From assembly GCF_001638985.1 (NCBI RefSeq), contig NW_017265134.1, positions 3,590,458 to 3,639,072 of the forward strand: 48,615 nt of DNA. Reading direction: 5' to 3'. The DNA comes from Phycomyces blakesleeanus NRRL 1555(-) (Eukaryota; Mucoromycota; Mucoromycetes; Mucorales; Phycomycetaceae). The position numbers were made by a program, and so were the translations under genes. Positions 40,355 to 48,615 of the stretch are shown here, one piece after another (positions within the stretch are counted from its first letter, which is position 1; every line of letters begins with the position of its first letter). The notes under the pieces were generated by a model. That model was not told the origin of the DNA and searched no databases. It was given only the letters and a program-made list of their open reading frames with translations.

Positions 40355-42478
40355 ATGGCCCCAAAAGAGTCAAAGGTGTTGAAGCACGCAGATCTTGCCG
40401 ACCAAGTCCTCGGCCACGCGCTCTTCCCTCAACGAAAAGATGAACCAGAAATAAAGGATCCACTCTCTAGCCAAGTCTGGCGAATGTACACCAAAGCCAA
40501 GGATAGCTTACCAAATGGATCTCGCCTAGAGAACCTCACCTGGCGCATGATGGCAATGAACCTCACAAAGAAGAAGGACGAGAAGGCTGGACTGGTGGAG
40601 TCAGAAACCCCCTCCCCTTCCCCCAAATCACCTCCACTCTCAGACGACACAACCACACTCCTGTCATCTTCCGCACCACCTTACATGATGGACTTTTTGA
40701 GAGAACCCCTTGAGCAAAAAGATTGTAATGTTATGATCTCGGGTAGTACTCGTGCCCTCAAAGACACTTCTGTAAGTATATAGATTAAATCACATACATA
40801 TATACACATGTATATAATTAGTAAGATCTTTGAATTGATTCAATGATTCATTTATTCACCATTATTATTTTCCTTGTAGAAAAAGCCAAAGACAATGCAT
40901 AGTATCGCCATACCTGCTCATGATCATGAAATGGAAGAACCTCCAATCTCTTATTCAGCAAGTAGTCCGTATGAGCCGAATCCACTCCTTCAACACACCG
41001 CATACCATACATCTCCAACACCATCATCACCCAGCTTTTTTTTCGGAGACTCGCCATCCACACCCGTCACTCCCTCGACCGAAAACCCTCAACCCCATCT
41101 CAACGCAGGCTCGCTAAGCTTCGAAGAATTGTTAACGATGTACTATGGAGAGAACACTCCACCTTCACCCGACCATTTTTCGAAACCTCACTCTCCGCAG
41201 TCCTCGGCCTGCTCGGTCAAGAGTAACGATGAACCACCACTCAAACAGAAAATGCAAACCCAGTCAAAAACCACGTGTACGAACTGCAAGACAACCACCA
41301 CTCCCTTGTGGCGTCGTGATGCCCATGGAATGCCGCTCTGTAATGCGTGTGGTCTGTTTCTCAAATTACATGGCGTCGTACGTCCATTGAGTCTCAAGAC
41401 AGACATCATCAAGAAACGTAACCGAGCAAGTGTCAGTGCCAGTAGTAGTAGTACTAACACTCACAGTGGTGCCAGTCGTCCAAAGTTGCGAACAGCCTCT
41501 TCGGCTGGTACTGAAATACAACAGTTGCAAGACATGAGCCTACGTCAACAGGAAAGCAACAGCAGTGCCAGCGCGGTCGCGGTTGAGAAATCCCAAGAAG
41601 TATCAGACATGTCTCACCCAAGCAACACTACCCGCGCCATGAGTTTTTCAGGACCTTCCCGCCCAATACATTCACTCAAGAAACGTCAACGCCGCACACC
41701 TTCTCAGCAACCTCTCTACAGCCCTGCCCACTCGGCTTCACCACCACCTGAATCACTTTCTTCTTCTCTTCCAGACACATTCATGCAGGTGCCTTACCAA
41801 GCACAACCTATCTTTGATCCTTATGCAGCCCCTCCGTCTGCGCCTATGTACCTCCAACAATCATATGTTCAGCCGTATTCTAACCATCAACCTTCACCTT
41901 CACCACCACCGTCCCTTTTACCTTCCATTTCATCTTCTCCATCAAGTGTTTTGACATGTGCCCCAAATAGTTATTCGACTCACAGACCAGTATCACAACA
42001 ACAGCAACAACAACAACAACAACAACAGGCACATCAACAGGCACAACAACAGGCACAACAACAGGCACAACAACAGGCACAACAACAGGCACAACAACAG
42101 GCACAACAACAGGCACAACAACAGGCACAACAACAGGCACAGCAGCAGGCACAGCAGCAGCAGCAACATCAACAAGCACAACAACAACAGCAACAACAGA
42201 CTCAGGGATCTTCTGCACAGGTGTACTCTATTCTCGAGTCTATCGGTGTTCATCTCAACAGCTTACCGCCAGAGCTTTTGCCTTTGATTGCCTCGGCTGC
42301 AAACTACCACGCAATGAACAAACAGCGCGAACAACAGCAACAAATAAACTACACCCAAGCCATGAATGGTCAACAAGGCTATCCACAACAGATTCAACAA
42401 CACCCACAACAGCAACAGCAACAGCAACAGCAACCATCTCCACCTCTGTCGACTTTCCCTCTCTTCCAATCCCCGTAA
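40355..42478 (+). CDS. GATA-type transcription factor, AreA/NIT2-like
   Basis: Two exons (40355-40771, 40880-42478) give 671 residues. The N-terminal block [20 protein letters not shown] followed by LTWRMM (about residues 41-66) is the conserved motif of AreA/NIT2/Gln3-type nitrogen regulators. One GATA zinc finger, C-X2-C-X17-C-X2-C, lies at about residues 271-295 (CTNC...TPLWRR...[13 protein letters not shown]), followed by the basic tail [15 protein letters not shown] needed for DNA contact. The rest is low complexity, rich in Ser, Pro and Gln, with a long Q/A repeat in the C-terminal third and further poly-Q near the end. Known role of the family: activating genes for use of secondary nitrogen sources. 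The AreA-specific C-terminal motif that binds the co-repressor NmrA is not visible, so the exact role is uncertain. Confidence 0.92.
42019..42160 (+). repeat. 12-bp tandem repeat coding Gln-Gln-Ala-Gln in the GATA factor
   Basis: Roughly eleven head-to-tail copies of CAACAACAGGCA, nearly invariant at the DNA level, embedded in CAA/CAG runs. It encodes a (QQAQ)n block. Confidence 0.9.
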
Positions 42479-44552
42479 TTATCACTATTATGCAAACCTC
42501 TTTATATAATCTTTCTTTCTCTATCTTTATTCCCTCTTTATATGCTCCAATATTTTCCTTTTATATCTATCTCTCTAGTTTGATCTTTACATTATCTTTT
42601 GTCATTTCATTTCATTTCATTTCATTTTTTTTTCTTATATTTTTGCTTTCCCTTGTCTTTATTTTTTGCCCTATTTGATTTTCTTACTGTTTTCCTTGTT
42701 TTAATATATAAGCTCCTAACTTTTCGTTTTGTTTCTTTTATCCCCTCCTCAATCTTCCCTCTACACATCCTATGATGATTCCAATTACCTCTTTATGAAT
42801 ATATACATACACGCTTTATAATATTGTCATTACCATAACCATTATCATTATCATAACCATTACCATTCTCATTTCCATTACCATTATTATTATCATTACT
42901 ATTATCATTATCATTATCATTATCATTATCAATATTTTTATTTTGGAAAAAAATACAAGTATATTTTATACGTCCAATTATCAATTTTGTTTTAGTGACA
43001 GTGTGTTTTAAAAATACCTCTTACCGCGGAACAATGAGAACCTACTGATTATTATTATATACTATTATAAGATGATTTTGGTGTCTAATTGACGCACGTC
43101 CATAATAGTTTATAGTGTATTTTATTTTGCTTATTATCATTTATCATTTATCATTTATCATTTATCCATCGATCCACATATTTAATAATAGTATGTATAT
43201 AATAATGAGAAACAATTGGATCTGATTTATTTTCTCTTTAAGATTTAGTCTTTTTACCATATATTCGAAATTCTAGTCGCACTCCCCTTTCTTTTTTTGG
43301 GATTTTCTCAAATTAAGTGTTCCAATATTTAACTTAATAAATGTCACTTGATTGCATGAGTAACCACTCTATTTAAATAGGCTCTTGCTTGTTTTTTTTT
43401 TACTTACTTACTTCAAATGACATTATTATCGTTATCAGCAATCATCTATAAATTTCTCGTTAGACTTTCTCTATAAATGAAGTGATATTTAATTCAATCA
43501 CCCCAAGTAATCCTGTAGTACATCCTTTTCTTTCCCTTCATTTTCATACTCGAAACAAAGAACAAAAAAAACAATCTTTATGTAAATAAATTAAGGTAAC
43601 TTCATCAACTATATAGCTGTCATCTTCAGACCTCCCACACCATACTACCACGAAAACATTTTAATTTAGATTTACATGCATAAATATATATAGATCTACT
43701 GCTGAAATATTATATACAGAAATTATAGTCAATAGCTCTTTATAACTTGCATTAAATAAGTCATTAGTAATATACACTACATTGTACACACACACACATA
43801 TATATATATATAGAATTTAATTCTTACACTCTAAAACACTACGACCACTACCACTACCACTACCACTACCACTACAACTACAACTACAACTATCAACATT
43901 ACCACCACCCCCTCCTTCCCACGTGTCGGTCCCCAACATAAATATATCTTCCTTTCTATTCTTCTTTGGTTGAATAATATCCCTACCACTAAACTAACCA
44001 CAATATATACTTTTAGTCCATATACCGAAAAAAAATTCTGCAAGAAATTGTACTGAAAAAATAAAATGTAGATCTAATTTGTTTTTTTTTCTCATATACA
44101 CTTTTACTTTACTAATTCTTTTTAAAAAGAAAAATATGAGGATGGAGGAGTTAAAGGGTAGTTATTTGGTAAGTTTTTCGGGTTACCGAGGTGGTCTTAA
44201 AGGTGTATTTTCTAAAATCTAAACATCTAAAACTATTGAAACACCCTAATATTCAGTATCAAAGAAAACACTGCAAGATAGACCGTATTAATATACACTC
44301 TCTAACAAGCTCATTAAAACAAAACTAGCAATTTCTCCACATTTAATTTTTACAGTTTCCTTTTCTTGCTTATGGACTTCTAAAGGACCACAATTTATTT
44401 TGAAAAACATGCTCATAATTATTTGGACGCTAATTGGCATATATATACATATGTGTGTGTGTCTGTTTTATTATAAGATGCAAAAAAATTCTAATAATTT
44501 ATGAGACAAATGTCTGAGGCTCCTAGAATTAGGTGAACTTTTAATGCTACTT
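42479..44552. other. Spacer downstream of the GATA factor
   Basis: GATA factor 3' UTR, CATTT and ATCATT repeats at 42601-42630 and 42826-42935, TTTATCA units at 43136-43166, and a CCACTA/CAACTA tract at 43840-43892. No gene is supported. The rightmost part leads into the 3' side of the truncated HMG gene. Confidence 0.45.
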
Positions 44553-44993
44553 TTAGGGGGAACTATCTGGATCGTCTCCAAAGTCTACACTTTCCATAGC
44601 GTCTGCTATACGCCTTAGTTCTATACAAAGGCTCCTAACAATTCCCGCCAGCTACATTTTCATATATACTATAAATTAGTATTATTATTAATAATAACAA
44701 TGGTGATTATTATAATACAAGAGCGTTTCTAGATTTATTTTATATATATACGAGTATTTTATATAATTAGATGTACGATCTTAAAAAGACTTATTGTCAT
44801 TTACCCTTCTTCTACGGCGAACAGGACGCTGACCATACGGACCGCCTGGCGGGTCGGGTGAAGCAGAGGGTCGTCCAGTCAGACTTTTACGCTCTCTTGA
44901 TGAAGTGGCGGCCTTTTTACGTGCAGACTTGGACTTTTTACGTTCAGACTTGGGCTTTTTATGCGGCTTAGATGGGCTTCCCGGATCAGACAT
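44553..44993 (-). CDS. Truncated paralogue of the HMG-box gene, no HMG box
   Basis: Two exons on the minus strand (44805-44993, 44553-44651) give 95 residues. Exon 1 is Lys/Ser/Pro-rich and ends in an RRRRR run exactly at the splice donor, the same place where the full copy at 11500-12164 has its PRKRRK patch. Exon 2 (LAGIVRSLCIELRRIADAME, then SVDFGDDPDSSP) aligns with the helix after the first intron of the full copy (VLSKMENICRRMRSLANLLE, then GIDFEAYDAEQD): about six identities in 32 but the same spacing, with DF shared. A stop follows, and no HMG box is found downstream. Intron and upstream DNA are clearly homologous to the full copy. It could be a decayed gene or a short protein that keeps only the non-HMG helix. 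Exon 1 is richer in G and C than its flanks. Confidence 0.65.
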
Positions 44994-46361
44994 GTTTTTT
45001 ATTGGTAAGTTAAATTGAAATTTAGAAGGTAAGGAAGAAAATATGAAGTGAGTATTTTATTTATAGTAAATTGAAATATACATATGTTCGCATATGCATT
45101 GTTGTAGTGTTGCAATGTATATTGAATATGTAAGCTACTTTTTTACCAGTAAGTATGCTACCATTTCTTTGTTCTGTTAAAGAAACAATTCTGTCCAAAG
45201 ATAGCAAATTTCGAAGAAGCACTGGATACTTATATATCCTATTGTTATTGTTGCTTTTATCTATATTAATAATCAGAGGTTTGTGTCGTATATCTCTTTT
45301 GTAGTAAAAAAGAAGAAATAATTAATATTTTATTGTATTGTAATCCTTTTTTTTATTTAATAATTGGATGACATTATATTGATATCTTTAACTCACAAAG
45401 AAGTACTTTTGATCTTGTTCTTGTTTTAGTAATTTAAATATACAAAGCCATACCTACTCAGTATTCCTTACAGGTTGTTATGTTCCGACAAACCAAGATC
45501 ATAACCTATTTAACTTTCTAATTCTAACTTGTCTACTCTTCACTTAACAACCACATGCCTAAAAAATATTATTATCAAATAAAAGCAATAGTATGTTAAT
45601 TCTTCCATTAGCCCTTTTAATGTCATGTATATAATTAAGTATTGGCATTTAATGACTTTGGCAAATAAAAATTTCATTTGGGATATTGGCACTATATCAT
45701 ATGAATACCAGCTTCTAGCTCCTTAGGAGCTTTTTGCTTTTGGAATATCAAGCTCTAACTTTCAATATTTTTATAAGTATTCTACTCTTCTAGAAGCTTA
45801 GCGTTGTGATAACTAGCATTGTCCTCTTTGTAGACAAACTCCCCGATCATTGTTCCCACTGAGAACTCCCAGAAATTGAATAAGATTTTTTTTCACAAAG
45901 ATCATGTATGCATACTAGTTAAATGCGTGGAACACTTCATGGTATTCAATGAGTCAAATATCCCCGCTTACGCACAGCCTACAACCTAGTATGGAGCCCC
46001 CATGCCAATCCAACCTTGATTTGATACAGTCATCCTTGTACTTTTCTTTTGGATACTGTAATACTATGATATATCCATATTCGTTAAAAAAAAAGGCACA
46101 GGCCTCAGCACCGTCACTAAACATAACACGATCCCCTATCTAATCAGTCTCTTTGGAGTGATCAAGGGACTAGTCGTACGATATAAAGTATTTTATAAAG
46201 ACTAACAAATATATAGTTTTATGTTCTATCTCTTGTTCCAAGGTCAATGCTTTTATATACGATCTAAATGTGTGACATTCACAAGTTTTTTTTAAAATAT
46301 CCCAAACAACAGTTTGTATAATCAATTCAACAAAAAAAATTCGTTACATTTTTCTATAAGA
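44553..46361 (-). repeat. Right copy of the duplicated HMG-gene unit
   Basis: Direct repeat of 11500-13540, about 32.8 kb away. The right boundary after TTTTTCTATAAG falls at 46361. The segment 45363 to about 45590 matches 12534-12762 with four differences counted by eye, while the exon part is far more diverged. Confidence 0.85.
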
Positions 46362-46653
46362 AAGAGCATCCACAGCAGTTTATTTAAACCTGCAGTTACA
46401 TATTTTTATTGCTCGGGTGTTTTAGTGAAGAGGCAAATTTAGATATCTGCTAAATAACTGTAAAAAAATTGGTTAAAACATTTATTTCGACAAACCGTTA
46501 TGGATAAAAAAAACTAAGTCGTCTATATAAATTTACATACTCGGGGAGTTTATACAAACCACAGTGGATACTTTAAGCGTGAGACGTAAGTGTGGCTGGT
46601 ATACAATAGTTCCAGAGTTTGTTAACTTCCCAGGTTTATCAGCAAGAAGGAAT

Positions 46654-46693
46654 CAGTGTTTGGTTGTGAAGTCTGTTATTCACTCAATTGTGG
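46654..46693 (+). mobile_element. LTR fragment, opposite orientation to the terminal retrotransposon
   Basis: Forty bases starting CAGTGTTTGGTTGTG match the complement of 48048-48087 with two mismatches. The latter lies just downstream of the polypurine tract of the retrotransposon at the window end, so this is best read as a piece of the same LTR family inserted in the other direction. Confidence 0.5.
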
Positions 46694-47530
46694 AATACGA
46701 TGTTGAAAATTGAAAAATAAAAATTGAAAAATATGAAGTGCGTTGAGTTATGATGTGTGGTGCAACTGGTAAAAAACATATTTTTTATATATGCGTAGTT
46801 ATACTCTAATGACTTTGCTCAGGACAATCCAACAAGAAAGAATTTAAACAAGGGACAGAACTTGAAATTGATGGAGACAGCCATACAGGAAAACGGACAA
46901 CGGCCAAGCGGACAAATGGGTGAATGGAAAGAAAAAGAAAAACAGACAAACAGGCAAACAGACAAGCGGTGAGATAGTACTTGTAGATTTCAAGAGCAGG
47001 CAACTTAATATTTTTCACAGAACAATAGCTCAAACTCAGGGACGATATTTAAAAGCAATATAAAGGAAAATCGAATGATTTCTATTGGGATGAAAACGTT
47101 TCTCTTATATACTAATTGGCAACTGCGTAAAAAATGACAACATAAATATATCTTATACTAAAGGATGATTATCTAGAATGGTGTACAGATCTTTAGGCAT
47201 AATCACAAAAGGAAATAATCAGAAATGATCAAAAAGAAAATTAGTCAAAGGAAAAAATAGGAAAAAGAAAACATTGAAAATCCAGCGGGAATTTAAATAT
47301 CAACAGAAAGAAAAAGAAAAATAGGGACAGAGAAAGGAAATCCAGGGAATCGGGTTCTGACATATCCGGAGAAGGAGCCACGTCTTTATACTGCCCATAA
47401 AGAATACTTAAAAGAAAATTATACTATCCATAAGTTAACAGCCTATCCATAAGTTGATGTTTTGTCAAGAAAGCATACGTTTTAAATTAAAGCTTTAATT
47501 TTTTATAAAAAAAAAATGTCAATTCGTTAG

Positions 47531-47602
47531 GAATATTTTGGTGCAGTGGTATTTTTTTGTGTTTTCACTCTCAAGACCAGAGTTCAAACCTTAGAGCATT
47601 CC
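47531..47602 (+). tRNA. Degenerate tRNA-Glu-like sequence (pseudogene or SINE head)
   Basis: Exactly 72 bases fit a tRNA outline. The acceptor arms GAATATT and AGCATTC pair at six of seven positions. There is an A-box-like TTGGTGCAGTGGTA, a TTTTCAC anticodon-loop-like segment with TTC, and a B-box-like AGTTCAAACC at the normal spacing. The anticodon stem does not pair, so it is unlikely to be a working tRNA. Confidence 0.35.
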
Positions 47603-48047
47603 CAACAGTCGTTTTATCTCCGTTTTTATCTCAAATTTAAAAGTTTAGTTAGATTTAGAACCCCTAGCAGTTCAATTTATTTTATTTTAAATATCTTTTT
47701 GTCAAAGTTAACAAGAATTTTAAATTGATTACTCAAAACGCTCTCAAAATATATTTAAAGAAAAGGATAAAATGAACTGCTGGATGAAGTGAACTTTTCT
47801 TTAGCTAAAGTCGTAGTGTTTGGCTTTAGATAAATTAAAAGGTAACTCACTGCTGAAGATTCTCTAATACTGCCTAAAGTTGTCTTTTCTTCACGAATAA
47901 TTTTCTTCGCTTTTTTTTTTAAAAAAATAAAATAAAATAATAAGTATTTAATGACCACAATGTTATCAGCTTCTAGTGAGCATAATTCGTGGAAGCCTTG
48001 CTGTTTATTGCTATAGACTTTTATCTGCTGTAACTGTGGTATATACA

Positions 48048-48135
48048 CCACAATTGAGTGAAGAACAGACTCCACAACCAAACACTGGTTGCTTGTAAAT
48101 TCCAATTTTGGTCACCGATGCCAATTCTGAAATTA
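48048..48135 (-). mobile_element. Polypurine tract and start of a retrotransposon 3' LTR
   Basis: On the minus strand, GAAAGGGGG (complement of 48136-48144) forms a polypurine tract about 100 bases after the integrase stop. The sequence following it contains the 40-base block also found inverted at 46654. The far LTR end was not identified. Confidence 0.45.
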
Positions 48136-48245
48136 CCCCCTTTCTGGTTTTGTGATCGTCCACAAGCACCAACGTCATTGGGAATTTCCGAGTCCAAGAG
48201 TCGCATAACAACGCGCCATACTAAACGAGAGGCAGTCGAGTTGTA

Positions 48246-48615
48246 CTAGGCGTCTTTTGGAGCATTACCATTTGTATTGTATAGGCGGTCAACGTGAACC
48301 CAGGATGCAAGTGGTTTGCCTTCCATGCTTTTGAGCTGATACGTAACATACTTGTCTTTTTTTGCTCATCACAATAAACGGGCCTTTCAATCGTGCTTCC
48401 AAACCAAAATGTCCTTCGTGTGTGAGATTAACACGATCACCAATGTCGAATTTCACTTTCTCAATCACGGCATCCACTTTTTCCTTGTCTTTTGAACTAA
48501 TGTCACTCATACGTAACTCGGTGGCTTTTCTGGCCCTACCGACATTCTCCAGTTGGTCAACGGTCTGGTCCGCCACTGCACGAGGGTCTTCAGGAAGGAC
48601 ATAATGGCGTCCATA
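48246..48615 (-). pseudogene. Ty3/gypsy retrotransposon integrase C-terminus, frameshifted, cut by window end
   Basis: Read on the minus strand from the window edge, the frame is open (YGRHYVLPEDPRAVADQ onward) and carries a charged coil (ARKATELRMSDISSKDKEK), then FDIGDRVNLTHEG and the GPF module (LEARLKGPFIV) typical of Ty3/gypsy integrase tails. At an A7 run (48357-48363 on the plus strand) the frame shifts: the original frame ends at 48289, while the next frame contains the expected closing motif WVHVDRLYN and ends at 48246. The single-base difference in a homopolymer suggests an inactivating indel or a sequencing error. The rest of the element lies beyond the window. Confidence 0.8.

Larger units (their letters stand above)
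46362..48047. other. Repeat-rich spacer with LTR and tRNA-like fragments
   Basis: No intact gene. Contains an inverted LTR fragment (46654-46693), AAAAATTG repeats near 46706-46730, purine-rich runs, a tRNA-like sequence (47531-47602) and, on the right, the likely downstream part of the retrotransposon LTR. Confidence 0.45.

Noticed and set aside
41880..42287. Long frames antisense to, and in other frames of, the GATA factor (poly-Val, poly-Leu and Asn/Arg/His repeats)
   Set aside because: They are shadows of the CAACAACAGGCA repeat; the frame with the zinc finger is the real one.
43831..44043. Minus-strand frame with a poly-Val tail
   Set aside because: It is a translation of the CCACTA/CAACTA microsatellite.

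Overview
The window is nuclear DNA of a filamentous fungus, most likely an early-diverging Mucoromycota species (Mucorales-like). The basis is AT-rich spacers full of microsatellites, genes cut by many 50-200 bp GT-AG introns (donors mostly GTAAGT/GTAAAT), a chitin synthase, an AreA-type GATA factor, a KRE2/MNT1 mannosyltransferase and an HMG-box gene family. The species cannot be fixed from the sequence. All gene models below were assembled by hand from reading frames and splice signals. The multi-exon models keep frame throughout, which supports them strongly.

Left arm, plus strand: an armadillo-repeat protein like the SmgGDS/RAP1GDS1 GTPase stimulator (268-3507), a chitin synthase (5118-8497) and a glutathione S-transferase-like protein (9068-10196). 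A transposon-rich interval follows, with a short palindromic TA-flanked MITE (11132-11242), a minus-strand HMG-box gene (11500-12164) and a second MITE-like element with GGGTACTCA ends (13764-14146).

Centre, mostly minus strand: a two-LIM-domain protein (14707-15730), a small unknown protein (17748-18092), a kinesin-6/KIF20-like motor with 22 visible exons (18862-24899, first exon not found), a GT15 alpha-1,2-mannosyltransferase (26935-28846) and the spliceosomal protein RBM22/Slt11 (30806-33235). RBM22 is divergent from the replicative helicase subunit MCM4 (33937-38089, plus), and their shared promoter contains a perfect CG-rich palindrome. An AreA-like GATA factor with a long Gln/Ala repeat follows (40355-42478, plus).

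Right arm: this is accessory DNA. A shortened second copy of the HMG gene, lacking the HMG box, lies at 44553-44993, and its upstream flank (to 46361) repeats the flank of the first copy (to 13540). Near the repeat centre the non-coding flank is almost identical, while the proteins have diverged strongly. The window ends in the 3' part of a Ty3/gypsy-type retrotransposon on the minus strand (integrase tail with a frameshift, polypurine tract, LTR). A piece of the same LTR sequence lies inverted about 1.4 kb away, and a degenerate tRNA-Glu-like sequence lies between them.

The housekeeping genes cover cell wall synthesis and glycosylation (chitin synthase, KRE2), cell division (kinesin-6, MCM4), splicing (RBM22) and nitrogen regulation (GATA). 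No operon-like coupling is implied. The most unusual part is the duplicated HMG unit and its conserved non-coding flank.
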